Of a DNA stretch of 64,000 nt, positions 42,483-52,032 are shown one piece after another. Position 1 is the first letter of the stretch; every line of letters starts with the position of its first letter. The notes under the pieces were generated by a model. That model was not told the origin of the DNA. It searched no databases and worked only from the letters and a program-made list of their open reading frames with translations. Where the stretch lies: positions 54,791 to 118,790 of the forward strand of contig DFGT01000017.1 of assembly GCA_002371265.1 (NCBI GenBank). Direction: 5' to 3'. The DNA comes from Bacteroidales bacterium UBA3743 (GTDB taxonomy: Bacteria > Bacteroidota > Bacteroidia > Bacteroidales > Paludibacteraceae). Both the position numbers and the translations under genes were made by a program.

Positions 42483-43562
42483 TTATGAATTCTGTATTTT
42501 CTCGTAAATCTCCAAGTATTTATCAACCATAATAGAAATGTCAAAGCCATAAGTTTTAGCTTGACATTGTTCAATTATCTGATTACGATAAGACTCATCT
42601 TTTTCCAGTCTTAAAATAGCATCTGCGAATTCTCTGTCATCCTCATGTCTAAACAAGACTCCACAATCAGCGACGACCTCTCTCAATCCATCAACATCAT
42701 CTGCCAAAAATGGTTTGCCTGACGCCATTCCTTCCAAAGAGGAAAGGGAAAGTCCTTCATAATGGCTACACATAACGACATAGTCACTTGCGGCTAAAAC
42801 ATTAGGAATATCACTTCTCCAACCCAACAAATGCACTCTATCTGTCAAAGACAAATCTCTAATTAAAGATTCATATTCTTCTCTACGTTCACCATCACCT
42901 ACCAAACACAAATGATATTCCTCAGGCAAATGTTTTAGAGCACGTATAAGTGTAGGCTGATCCTTAGGTGCACGGAATCCCGCCACATTTGTTATTATTT
43001 TTTTTGACAATGCTCTAACATCCTCTGCTGGAGGTGCATTTTTATATTTATTAAAGTCTATTCCATTGTAAATCACACATGCATTTTTAGCACACGATTC
43101 TCCAACCTGTTTCTTATGATTCAACAAACTTTGATCGCTTATACATATCACAGAATCATACTGATTGAACATCCATCGGTCTATCGCAGTATACCATTTC
43201 CAATTTCTACGACGATTGGAAGTGCTATGTTCTGTGGTAACGAGATGAGTATGAACAAAAAGATTGGCTATAGCCACAAACAACTCAGGAGAAGTATTGT
43301 GGGTATGCACCACATCCCAACCTTTTCTCATCAGTCGAATAAGACGAATGATATATAAAGGATTGTAAAATTCCTCTCCATCTGTGAAAGAGTGTATTTT
43401 TACGCCCGTCGACGCCAACTGTTCATAAAATGGTGTCCTAATACCATCGAACAAACATATTTCTACATTATGTCCAAGTTCTTTCATACGAGGGAGCAAA
43501 TCAACCATTAGTTTTTCTGCTCCACCAGTTTCAAGAGAAGTTATTACATGTAAAATTCTCAT
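42483..43562 (-). CDS. Glycosyltransferase family 4 protein, tandem paralogue A
   Basis: A 359-residue GT-B enzyme. It starts MRILHVITSLETGGAEKLMV, with the GGAE motif of family 4, and carries NVAGFRAPKDQPTLIRAL and SHYEGLSLSSLEGMASGKP near residue 260. It is a clear paralogue of the next gene upstream (43586-44677): both share layout, length and most motifs. Each could add a similar sugar at a different position. Confidence 0.9.
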   Translation of the reverse strand: MRILHVITSLETGGAEKLMVDLLPRMKELGHNVEICLFDGIRTPFYEQLASTGVKIHSFTDGEEFYNPLYIIRLIRLMRKGWDVVHTHNTSPELFVAIANLFVHTHLVTTEHSTSNRRRNWKWYTAIDRWMFNQYDSVICISDQSLLNHKKQVGESCAKNACVIYNGIDFNKYKNAPPAEDVRALSKKIITNVAGFRAPKDQPTLIRALKHLPEEYHLCLVGDGERREEYESLIRDLSLTDRVHLLGWRSDIPNVLAASDYVVMCSHYEGLSLSSLEGMASGKPFLADDVDGLREVVADCGVLFRHEDDREFADAILRLEKDESYRNQIIEQCQAKTYGFDISIMVDKYLEIYEKIQNS

Positions 43563-43585
43563 TATTATTTAACAACAGTCAATAT

Positions 43586-44677
43586 TCAACAATTCTTCAA
43601 TTCATCCTTATATACAGCCAAATATTTATCAACCATAACACTGATATCATATTTAGCCGCCTTTTCCTGACAGTGTTTGATAATCATTTCACGATACGCC
43701 AAATCGGTATCCAATTTAATAATAGCATTGGCAAAATCTCTGGCATCTTCATGTCGAAAAAGAACGCCACAGCCGTCTACTATTTCATGCAAGCCATCCA
43801 CATCACTCGCCAAAAATGGTTTGCCTGAAGACATCCCTTCTATTGAGGACAATGACAATCCCTCATAATGGCTACACATCACAACATAATCACTGGCCGC
43901 CAACACACTAGGGACATCAGTACGAAGGCCTAACAAATGTACCCTATCAGTCAGACCTAACTCCTTAATCATGTTTTCAAACAAATGTTTACGATCTTCA
44001 TCTCCACTGCCGACCAAACACAAATGGAAATTTTGTGGCAGCAAAGCCATTGCCTTAATCAAAGTAGGCTGATCCTTTTGTGGTCTAAATGCAGCGACAT
44101 TTGTGATGATTTTTTCTCCAATACTGCGAACATCTTCCGCAGGCAATGCATTAGCATATCTATTGTAGTCAATGCCGTTATATATAGTGCAAACATTTCG
44201 AGATCCACTTGGTCCTAAATGCTGGCAGTGATTTATTTCTGCCTGATCACTAATGCAAATGACTCTTGCGTATTTTGAATACATCCAGTCGTCAATCGGT
44301 TTGTACCAGGCTTTCTCTCTTCTTCTGTTTGTGGTATTATGTTCGGTAGTGATCAACGTTGTTTTCTTACTACAAACACTCGCTATTGCGACAAAGAGTT
44401 GTGATGCAGTATTATGCGTATGCACAATATCCCATCCTTCATTTATCAAATTGCGCAGCTTAAAAATGTTCATAGGATTATAGACATTACCACCATCCGA
44501 CAAAACATGTATTTTTACATTAACACGCTCCAAGTCATCAAAAAAGGGAGTCCGCGTACCATTAAAGACACACAACTCGACGTGATGCCCCTGCTCTTTC
44601 ATTCTTGGAAGCAAGTCAACCATTAGTTTTTCTGCGCCTCCTGTTAGAAGCGATGTTATAACATGCAGAATTCTCAT
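43586..44677 (-). CDS. Glycosyltransferase family 4 protein, tandem paralogue B
   Basis: A 363-residue GT-B enzyme. The opening MRILHVITSLLTGGAEKLMV and the sugar-nucleotide site SHYEGLSLSSIEGMSSGKP mirror the downstream paralogue. Differences cluster in the acceptor-side N-terminal half and in a short insertion (SGDEDRKHL). The start overlaps the previous gene's stop by four bases. Confidence 0.9.
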   Translation of the reverse strand: MRILHVITSLLTGGAEKLMVDLLPRMKEQGHHVELCVFNGTRTPFFDDLERVNVKIHVLSDGGNVYNPMNIFKLRNLINEGWDIVHTHNTASQLFVAIASVCSKKTTLITTEHNTTNRRREKAWYKPIDDWMYSKYARVICISDQAEINHCQHLGPSGSRNVCTIYNGIDYNRYANALPAEDVRSIGEKIITNVAAFRPQKDQPTLIKAMALLPQNFHLCLVGSGDEDRKHLFENMIKELGLTDRVHLLGLRTDVPSVLAASDYVVMCSHYEGLSLSSIEGMSSGKPFLASDVDGLHEIVDGCGVLFRHEDARDFANAIIKLDTDLAYREMIIKHCQEKAAKYDISVMVDKYLAVYKDELKNC

Positions 44678-45573
44678 TTTCCGTAAAGACTGTTTTTCAG
44701 GACTTTATTTTTATTGACAAAATATAATGCAACACCTGGCAATATACAAAAGAACGTCAATAGTTTCATTGGAGATTCAGACAAGAATGATTTGTTCTTT
44801 GAACGAATCGAATGAGAAACATAATGAATATTATCCATAATCTTTCTCTTGAACGACTTTGTCTGCACCATGTCAAACTTACGGAAGAATGCCCAACCTT
44901 TCGGATTATTCCAATACTGTTTCCACATTCCGAAACTAGAGCCATCCAATTGATATTCCACAATCACATATACATTATTACTAACCAACAACTCGTAGTC
45001 AGCATCGATCATATTGTACAAATATGCCAAACCCACATATCGTTCCCCTTCAAAAAGCGGATACTTCGGATATTTTTTCACAACATCGGTACGGTATATC
45101 ATTTTTTTATCTCCACTACCACCTAATTCTTCATAGTATCTACGAAGTGTTGTCGTCTGCAATCCATCAGGAAATTTTGCGCCTATGACCTTACCATCCT
45201 CAGTCGCATCCAAACCAATGATTCCCGCATACTTATCGGAGCCATGTTCTTTCCAAAATGAGACAATCTTCTCTACCGCATCGTCTGGCATAAAATCATC
45301 AGAATCTATACAAGTGTTCAATTCCGTCTCTATATAATCATAAGCTGTATTATGAGCACCATGCATACCCTGATTTTCCTGATATACATATCGAATGTCT
45401 ATCTTACCCTCTTTAATCCAGTTTTCAACCAATTCTCTTGTATTGTCTTTCGAACCGTCATCAACAACCAACCATTCGAAATCTTTTGAAGTTTGACGGC
45501 ACAAGCTTTCATATGTTCTGCCTATAGTATGAGCACGATTGTAAGCAGGAGTAAATACAGTCAGTGTTTTCAT
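44674..45573 (-). CDS. Glycosyltransferase family 2 protein
   Basis: A 299-residue GT-A inverting glycosyltransferase. The N-terminal nucleotide-binding part is TVFTPAYNRAHTIGRTYESL and WLVVDDGSKDNTRELV, and the DxD-type metal site is CIDSDDFMPDDA near residue 93. The C-terminal 50 residues contain a basic stretch and one hydrophobic segment, possibly membrane-associated. It overlaps the gene on either side by four bases. Confidence 0.88.
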   Translation of the reverse strand: MKTLTVFTPAYNRAHTIGRTYESLCRQTSKDFEWLVVDDGSKDNTRELVENWIKEGKIDIRYVYQENQGMHGAHNTAYDYIETELNTCIDSDDFMPDDAVEKIVSFWKEHGSDKYAGIIGLDATEDGKVIGAKFPDGLQTTTLRRYYEELGGSGDKKMIYRTDVVKKYPKYPLFEGERYVGLAYLYNMIDADYELLVSNNVYVIVEYQLDGSSFGMWKQYWNNPKGWAFFRKFDMVQTKSFKRKIMDNIHYVSHSIRSKNKSFLSESPMKLLTFFCILPGVALYFVNKNKVLKNSLYGK

Positions 45574-46328
45574 CCTTTTATTTTATTTATGACGTTCACA
45601 ATGCCAAATACAAACTTGGCACCAAAAATCTTTATCAATTTATTTTTCAACAAATGCAATCTGAAACTCAAAGTTTTCTGATTCATCCAAGAGCAAGAAT
45701 AATGGTGTATTGATACAGTATTTGATGTCAATTCCGTCAATCCTGTTGTAGAATCCATCGGACAGAAATAATCGGCAGGATAAATTTTAAATCCAGCAAC
45801 ATCTTGAAAACGATGTTCGTTCACCAGTCCATATTTTTTCAATGTTTCTGTAGTATGATATACAATCGTTCCTTCTCCAAATGTGAAAGATGGTTTGCTT
45901 TCATACAAGTCAAGGAATTCCCTCAGAATTGGCAACCCAGGTTCTGCTCCCATTCCTAAACCAGCGGCGACACCCAGTTGCGCATCAGAACCTGGATTTT
46001 GTGTCGCAAAACTCTTTTCAAAACCCATAAAATTTCCTGCTTCTACAATATGATCCATATTCCGAATGACCTCAACATCGGTGTCGAAATATAAACCACC
46101 TTCATTATAAAGCACCCAGAATCTAGCATAGTCACTCACAAAAGCAAATTTCTTCTGTTCATACGCCTCCTTGACATAAGGGCAGCAATTGACATCGAAA
46201 TTACTTTCATTCCACTCTTTTATCTCATAATCTGGAAGATATTTTTTCCACGACGCAATACATTTCTGTGCATCCTTAGGCAAAGGATTTCCTCCAAACC
46301 AACAATAGTGAATTATTTTAGGTATCAT
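45570..46328 (-). CDS. GT32-type capsular polysaccharide glycosyltransferase
   Basis: A 252-residue enzyme of the DXD sugar transferase group (Gly_transf_sug, OCH1-like). It shows IPKIIHYCWFGGNPLPKDA at the start, YEIKEWNESNFD, and the metal-binding GGLYFDTDVEVIR near residue 85. These enzymes add a single sugar to capsule or O-antigen units. It is 12 bases downstream of the polymerase gene. Confidence 0.88.
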   Translation of the reverse strand: MIPKIIHYCWFGGNPLPKDAQKCIASWKKYLPDYEIKEWNESNFDVNCCPYVKEAYEQKKFAFVSDYARFWVLYNEGGLYFDTDVEVIRNMDHIVEAGNFMGFEKSFATQNPGSDAQLGVAAGLGMGAEPGLPILREFLDLYESKPSFTFGEGTIVYHTTETLKKYGLVNEHRFQDVAGFKIYPADYFCPMDSTTGLTELTSNTVSIHHYSCSWMNQKTLSFRLHLLKNKLIKIFGAKFVFGIVNVINKIKG

Positions 46329-46340
46329 AATATATTCAAA

Positions 46341-47408
46341 TTAAGCATAATAAATCAATTCCATAAACAAAGTGAAACCAAGATGTGCAAATATATATTT
46401 GAGACGATTTTCCACCAATGGATGAGATTCATTTGGAATCGCAAAACATGGCCACACTACCAAAAATGGATACAAACACCAAGACAAATAGGCTATACGG
46501 TTTGTAAATCCTGCGTACATACACAACATCCATATACCATTTGTCACAAGATACTGATGAAGCATAATCTCGTACAATTTATCCTGCAACTTATACTTGA
46601 ACAAGACGTAATATCCCATCAACACGGGCATCGCACTATATATGACAAAATCGATACGGAAACCTGATTTTCCTCCCCAATCTCCACCTGAATCAGATGT
46701 CAAATAACCATTACCAGATTCATCTGACATTCCCGCAAATAAATTTTGGAAAAAAGTGACATGACCCATCGCCATTAACAGACAGAATAGCCAGCCATAA
46801 AAATACCATTTGCTATCCTTAAAGAAAAGTGTGATTACATAAGCAGCCACAGGCATCTGCATGGAATGATGAAATCCCCAAGACAACAACAAAAATATTA
46901 TCGAAATAGGCAACTTGTCCCTATATGCCAATGATACAAGGAACAATGTACTTGCAGCACCAGCTTTAATTCCGTTTGTAGAATAAGAGAATGTTGAAAA
47001 CGCTGCCAAATACACCAAAAAAACAATTAATGTATTAGCTGGAAACAGTTTTCTTGCAGCAATCAATATACAGCCGAAATAAATGGAGGCTATTAACACA
47101 AAAAACAACGATGGAGTAGGAAATATACTACCCATCCAATTGTATAAATTATCAAACAGTAAGTTTTCACAGGATGGGTCAAAGCCTAACCAAATTTTCA
47201 ATCCCCACCAATTCACATAGTTAATTGTGTCTCCAAACACTGCAGTATGAGGACGCGTACCGATGAATAATATGCAGAGAATACAGACTATCAGACTATA
47301 ACCGAAAGGTTCCTCGTCATATACACTTCTTTTATTCTGGGCCACGACAACAGTCATCAGCGTGACCAATATCAAAAATATGTATTGATAAAACTCAGAT
47401 GGGATCAT
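46341..47408 (-). CDS. EpsG-family O-antigen/capsule polymerase (Wzy-like)
   Basis: A 355-residue membrane protein with about ten helices. It starts with YQYIFLILVTLMTVVV and carries FIGTRPHTAVFGDTINYVN, which matches EpsG-type proteins (GxRxxxxxDTxxY). A large hydrophilic loop with GNGYLTSDSGGDWGG lies around residue 225. It would polymerise repeat units on the periplasmic side. No other polymerase candidate is in the locus. Confidence 0.85.
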   Translation of the reverse strand: MIPSEFYQYIFLILVTLMTVVVAQNKRSVYDEEPFGYSLIVCILCILFIGTRPHTAVFGDTINYVNWWGLKIWLGFDPSCENLLFDNLYNWMGSIFPTPSLFFVLIASIYFGCILIAARKLFPANTLIVFLVYLAAFSTFSYSTNGIKAGAASTLFLVSLAYRDKLPISIIFLLLSWGFHHSMQMPVAAYVITLFFKDSKWYFYGWLFCLLMAMGHVTFFQNLFAGMSDESGNGYLTSDSGGDWGGKSGFRIDFVIYSAMPVLMGYYVLFKYKLQDKLYEIMLHQYLVTNGIWMLCMYAGFTNRIAYLSWCLYPFLVVWPCFAIPNESHPLVENRLKYIFAHLGFTLFMELIYYA

Positions 47409-47412
47409 ACAA

Positions 47413-48621
47413 TCAATTCATCAAATTATAAATTTTGGCAACTTCTGTCTCATTACCAAAATCACTGACCTTCAAATGCTCAACAATCTTGTTCCGAAGA
47501 TCTGAATCATCCATAAAGTCGACCATTCCTTCTGCTGTTTCTACCTCATCCATAGGCACTATAGCTCCATCTAAACCATTTGTAATTTGAGATTTTGCAG
47601 TTGGATAATCAGTAATAACAACTGGCTTATAAAGCATTTGAGCCTCTCTAACCGTTACACTCTTTCCTTCATATACACTGGGCTGCGCATAAATGTCACA
47701 AGCCTTGATATATGGATAAGGATTGGATTTTTTACCCAAAAGAATCATTCGATGACGCATATTATACTTATCCAATTCAGCCTGAATCAAATCATCTGAA
47801 CCATATCCTATAATATACCACTTAAAATTAGCACCGAGTTTTTCCATCTCAGAACAAATATGAGGAATTCCCTCTATTTTCTTCTGCGGTGAATAACGGC
47901 CAATCGTCAATATTTTTGTGACACCAGGTTCAGTTGGCATTTCAAAACTAACATCTTCTAATTCAGCCTGCTGACGCACAAACAAAGGAGAAAGAATGTT
48001 TTCTATCAAAACAACCTTTGATTTCAACTCTGGAAACATATTGTTGAATTCTCTAGTACAATCATCGCTGATTGAAGCCACATAATCAAAGCCATTCCAT
48101 ATAGGTAGTTCCTTGTCATGATCTACATGTGTCACACTATAATCAGTATGAATCCAACAAACTCTTTTCTTTGCTCTTACCTTGTTCAAAACAATATTGT
48201 GAGGCATCAAGAAACTTATAGCAAGATCGTATTCTCCTAAATGATACAATGAAGGCAATACAGATTCTACCTCATCATAAACATACTGAAAAATACTAGC
48301 ATCATGCTTTATCTCTTCTTCTGTAAGCGTCTTCTGATATTTTTTATTTTTATATTTTGCCATAAGGCGACGGAAGGCTATTCCAAAATGACCTTCCATA
48401 ACTATATCCTTGATTGGACGCTCAATACAAGTGTATTCTGGAACTTCAGGTAGCAAATTGACATAGTCTGGCACCAACTGCATAAATTCTCCAGTATGCT
48501 GATTAACAAACAAATCAACATCCACTTTTTCAGGGTCAAGAGCAGATAATAAACCTAACAAGGCTCTTTCTGCTCCTCCTATCTCTAAATAATGGATATT
48601 TATGAATACACGTTTTTTCAT
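47413..48621 (-). CDS. Glycosyltransferase family 4 protein
   Basis: A 402-residue GT-B enzyme. GGAERALLGLL at the N-terminus, ILTIGRYSPQKKIEGIPHI in the C-terminal domain and QPSVYEGKSVTVREAQMLYKP near 320 are typical of family 4. The N-terminal half is longer than in the other family 4 members of the locus (an insertion with KYQKTLTEEEIKHDAS). Confidence 0.88.
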   Translation of the reverse strand: MKKRVFINIHYLEIGGAERALLGLLSALDPEKVDVDLFVNQHTGEFMQLVPDYVNLLPEVPEYTCIERPIKDIVMEGHFGIAFRRLMAKYKNKKYQKTLTEEEIKHDASIFQYVYDEVESVLPSLYHLGEYDLAISFLMPHNIVLNKVRAKKRVCWIHTDYSVTHVDHDKELPIWNGFDYVASISDDCTREFNNMFPELKSKVVLIENILSPLFVRQQAELEDVSFEMPTEPGVTKILTIGRYSPQKKIEGIPHICSEMEKLGANFKWYIIGYGSDDLIQAELDKYNMRHRMILLGKKSNPYPYIKACDIYAQPSVYEGKSVTVREAQMLYKPVVITDYPTAKSQITNGLDGAIVPMDEVETAEGMVDFMDDSDLRNKIVEHLKVSDFGNETEVAKIYNLMN

Positions 48622-48633
48622 ATTCCTTAAATA

Positions 48634-49689
48634 TTAGTGTCTCAACATCTTAGCTACCGCCACTTTAAAATTAATCAAAGTCACATGCTTGAAATAATAT
48701 ACCTTCTCTGCAATGACCTCCCTAAGATGCTGGACAAAGCCTCCTTTAAGTTGATTCCATGAATTCAACTCATCTGAATCAAACACAATAGCGGCTATTT
48801 CTTTTGTCTCTTCAACATTATCTGTGATATGAATTGAATGTTTTTCACTTTGGAATCTCTGACGGATTTCATCCTTAAATGCAATGATCTCTTCTATATT
48901 ATCAGCCTCAAACAAAGCAAATGAGATCTGTTTGTTGGATGCGAAACAATACAAAGCTTTGTTTCTTGCTCCTTCATATCCATTTGCCTCACTGCCTACC
49001 CAAGGCTGTGCTTCATATACTTTGGCAATGAAACGAACAAACGATTCCATATTTGTGTTGATTGTCTTTGTATAGCATAATGGATATCTGCCATTAATGA
49101 TAGACAGAGTCTCTTTTTTTGCTTCTGGTCCTCCCATTTTTGGCCACAAACATGCAATCAACATGTTCGGACGCCATTGCACCATCTCAAGAGCTATAAT
49201 ATCCGCAATCTTCCAACTCAACCCTCGCTTCAAAAAATAATCATAATCAAATCTACCCTTACTTACGACATCCTTGAAACGGACGATACTCACAGTCTTA
49301 TCAAGATATGCCAAAATTGAAACTCGATGAGCGCCATCAAGAATCACTCCGTTTTCATCTACAGGAACGATTGATTTATTAGAGTCAAAGCCATTCTGTT
49401 CTATATCTTCTATAATAGTGTCAAAGCTAACCACAAAATCGTCATATCCATTTTTGTCATCTCGTCCTGGCTCCTTCAAATCTGGATTGAATGCCTTGAT
49501 ATGATTATTATAGACCTCCAATGCTTCCTTTCTGCTTGTCTTTCTATTCTTAATGTAGTATAGTTTGGCAAACAAATCAAAACGTTGAGCAACAAGAAGT
49601 GTTCTTGCCGGCACCTCGAGTTCTTCATACTCTTTATGCGTCAAATCATACAATTCAACTGTATGACGTTGTATCAAATCAAAATTCAT
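48634..49689 (-). CDS. Unrecognised protein with ParB/sulfiredoxin-like DGAHR motif
   Basis: A 351-residue cytoplasmic protein. Residues 105-145 (IVPVDENGVILDGAHRVSIL) look like the ParB/sulfiredoxin fold core, in which a similar motif binds nucleotide phosphate; free-serine kinases (SerK, SbnI) use that fold. The second half has an unfamiliar conserved-looking segment, KHSIHITDNVEET near residue 293, and no transferase motif I can name. The neighbouring gene (49686) is nucleotidyltransferase-like and overlaps by four bases. I infer a phosphoryl or nucleotidyl modification of the glycan, with low certainty. Confidence 0.6.
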   Translation of the reverse strand: MNFDLIQRHTVELYDLTHKEYEELEVPARTLLVAQRFDLFAKLYYIKNRKTSRKEALEVYNNHIKAFNPDLKEPGRDDKNGYDDFVVSFDTIIEDIEQNGFDSNKSIVPVDENGVILDGAHRVSILAYLDKTVSIVRFKDVVSKGRFDYDYFLKRGLSWKIADIIALEMVQWRPNMLIACLWPKMGGPEAKKETLSIINGRYPLCYTKTINTNMESFVRFIAKVYEAQPWVGSEANGYEGARNKALYCFASNKQISFALFEADNIEEIIAFKDEIRQRFQSEKHSIHITDNVEETKEIAAIVFDSDELNSWNQLKGGFVQHLREVIAEKVYYFKHVTLINFKVAVAKMLRH

Positions 49690-50372
49690 CGTGGGTCACC
49701 AAATATTTTATGTTTTAACTTTACTAAAAAATCTATAGTCTTGAGTTTAGTGTCATACTTAAAATGTGGCCAACGCTCCGAAAATGAATAACAACATAAA
49801 GTCCTATCATGCATACACTGACGCAAAGGGACTCTAAAATCATTAGCATAAACATAATTATACCCATTTTTCTTCATATAATCTTCAAGACAATCTATCA
49901 ACTCTGATTCAGAAGAATCTCGACCTATCATATCAGATAGTCGTTGCTGATATTCATCGCTCAATGAAGGCTTCTGGAAAATAGCATGATATATCAACGA
50001 ATATAAATGATTTTCTTCATTCATAACGTAAAAACACTTATGCAAAACTCTTGTAGCAAGAATATTTTTTTCCCAAGATTCACAATAATAGCCATCACCA
50101 ACGCTTCTGACATCAACACTTACTTTTTTACCTTTATATACTATGTAGAAATGAGTACCATCCCCATATTCTCCAAATTCCGGATTGCTTGGCTTAGCTC
50201 CAATGGCATCGACAGTCTGCTTCATATCTGCACACAACATATCAATGTCTCCATGTCCTGCCATATAAATCGAATCCTCCAAAAGGTTGTCAAAATTTCT
50301 CAACACAACATAAGATACAGCCGACGCTTCCAACCTGGCAAACATGTCCGCTATATTATCGTACTCTACCAT
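49686..50372 (-). CDS. Nucleotidyltransferase-like protein
   Basis: A 228-residue protein. The segment YVVLRNFDNLLED followed by GHGDIDMLCAD matches the GxGDxD-like core of nucleotidyltransferase-fold proteins (NTP_transf_5-like), and VSVDVRSVGDGYY supplies a possible third acidic residue. The C-terminal half is helical. ATG 50372 is used; the longer frame begins with TTG at 50387. It forms a coupled pair with the DGAHR-motif gene, placed in the middle of a glycosyltransferase cluster. Confidence 0.65.
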   Translation of the reverse strand: MVEYDNIADMFARLEASAVSYVVLRNFDNLLEDSIYMAGHGDIDMLCADMKQTVDAIGAKPSNPEFGEYGDGTHFYIVYKGKKVSVDVRSVGDGYYCESWEKNILATRVLHKCFYVMNEENHLYSLIYHAIFQKPSLSDEYQQRLSDMIGRDSSESELIDCLEDYMKKNGYNYVYANDFRVPLRQCMHDRTLCCYSFSERWPHFKYDTKLKTIDFLVKLKHKIFGDPR

Positions 50373-50387
50373 ACAATCTCTATTCAA

Positions 50388-51365
50388 TTATAAAAAACGT
50401 TGCATTAATTTTTCAATACTTTCCGATATTTTGAACAATGTCATATTTGAAAGTATCATTTTTAACTTTCTTCGCTTAGATTTCTCAAGAAGAGGACAAT
50501 CTGCCAAACCATAATCATTTATGACAGATTTCAATTTTTCTTCACCTTTCTTTTTATCATCTTCGCCCAAATATCTTATCATCATCCAAGCGTGACTTAT
50601 ACAATTCTCTGCCATCAACACCTTTTGCTTATCTACCAATGAAGGGTATTTTTCACAAAAAAATTTTAGACGGGCTGCATAACCATCCAAAATATCCAAA
50701 CTTTTCAACTTATATGAAAAAGAAATGCTACCCTCTCTTTGTTCATACCTGACAACTGGAGTTGACACAACAGATACCTGATTCGCTGAATCCAAAATCA
50801 GATGAAACCAATATGTATCTTCAAACAAACGGCCCTTAGGGAACAGATATTTCTGAGCCAATTCTCGTCTTAACAACTTCCCCCAAGCAAAATTCTGATA
50901 ATGCTTTCCTTCTATCAACATAGATAAAGATTCTTCTCCGCCTTTCACTATCTGATGCTTAGGCGCATCTTCGTCGAATAAATCTGCGTGATCAGAATAT
51001 TGGTAATAAAAGTTACCTATGACGACATCACTATTATCCTGACGTGCCACTTGAATCAAAGTTTTTAGTCCGTCCTTCTCTATATAATCGTCACTATCTA
51101 TATAAAAGACATACTCCCCACTTGCTTGAGCGACACCAAAGTTTCTTGCATCCGACAATCCACCATTAGGTTTATGCAAAACACTTACTATATCATATTT
51201 ATCAGCCAGATGATTTGCCAATTCTCCTGAACCATCTGTACTGCCATCGTCAACGACGATAACCTCACAGTCCTCTGATGAGCAATCACAAACAAGACTA
51301 TCTATACATCTTGTTAGATAATCTTTAACATTATATACAGGAACAATTACAGAAAGGAATGCCAT
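50388..51365 (-). CDS. Glycosyltransferase family 2 protein
   Basis: A 325-residue GT-A enzyme: FLSVIVPVYNVKDYLTRCID, VVDDGSTDGSGELA, NGGLSDARNFG, and the metal site FYIDSDDYIEKDGL near residue 93. The C-terminal 100 residues are helical and basic, typical of family 2 enzymes that act on capsule units. It sits downstream of the LbH acyltransferase gene. Confidence 0.9.
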   Translation of the reverse strand: MAFLSVIVPVYNVKDYLTRCIDSLVCDCSSEDCEVIVVDDGSTDGSGELANHLADKYDIVSVLHKPNGGLSDARNFGVAQASGEYVFYIDSDDYIEKDGLKTLIQVARQDNSDVVIGNFYYQYSDHADLFDEDAPKHQIVKGGEESLSMLIEGKHYQNFAWGKLLRRELAQKYLFPKGRLFEDTYWFHLILDSANQVSVVSTPVVRYEQREGSISFSYKLKSLDILDGYAARLKFFCEKYPSLVDKQKVLMAENCISHAWMMIRYLGEDDKKKGEEKLKSVINDYGLADCPLLEKSKRRKLKMILSNMTLFKISESIEKLMQRFL

Positions 51366-51369
51366 AAAC

Positions 51370-52032
51370 TTAATGTCTGATCCAATTTCTATTTTCTTTT
51401 ATCACTTTGGCTGGGACACCAGCCGCGATACAATTAGATGGGATACTTTTGGTAACCACTGCACCAACTCCAACAATTGCATTATCCCCAATTTCCACAT
51501 CCTTTAATATTGTAACATTCTGGGAAACCCATACATGATCATGCAATGTGATTTTTCCAGGAGGATTACAGATTTCATTTGTAGTCGAATCAATTATTTT
51601 ATGACCATCATAATTACGGATTACAATACCATAACTGAATAAACAATCATCTCCTATTACCACATCCTCCTTTGTTACATTTGCATCCAATTCTTGAAAT
51701 GTAGAATTATGACCAATATGGAATGTTGCTCCTCCAAACACTTTAATGGTACCTTTCTGTATTTTCACCTCATCATCTAGTTCCAAAACATTATTATCCC
51801 CACTGATAATAATAGTCAAATCATAAAGTTGGCAAGACGGTGCTATTTTCACCACGTTATTATTTCCAGTAACAGAAATATGATAATCCATTCTCTTGGA
51901 TGTCTTACACTCACAAACGACATTGTTGTTAGAACCGAGAATTTCTACCGGACACACAAATCGTTTAAACGACTGCATCCATTTGAATATACCAAAATTC
52001 AATAGGTACCTCTTGAATTTATTTGAAAACAT
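51370..52032 (-). CDS. Hexapeptide-repeat O-acyltransferase
   Basis: A 220-residue left-handed beta-helix protein of the WbbJ type. Imperfect hexapeptide repeats run from about residue 30 to the end. HDHVWVSQNVTILKDVEIG carries the catalytic His, and the last coil reads AIVGVGAVVTKSIPSN followed by GVPAKVI. It probably O-acetylates a sugar of the repeat unit. It overlaps the upstream family 2 gene by 14 bases. Confidence 0.85.
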   Translation of the reverse strand: MFSNKFKRYLLNFGIFKWMQSFKRFVCPVEILGSNNNVVCECKTSKRMDYHISVTGNNNVVKIAPSCQLYDLTIIISGDNNVLELDDEVKIQKGTIKVFGGATFHIGHNSTFQELDANVTKEDVVIGDDCLFSYGIVIRNYDGHKIIDSTTNEICNPPGKITLHDHVWVSQNVTILKDVEIGDNAIVGVGAVVTKSIPSNCIAAGVPAKVIKENRNWIRH

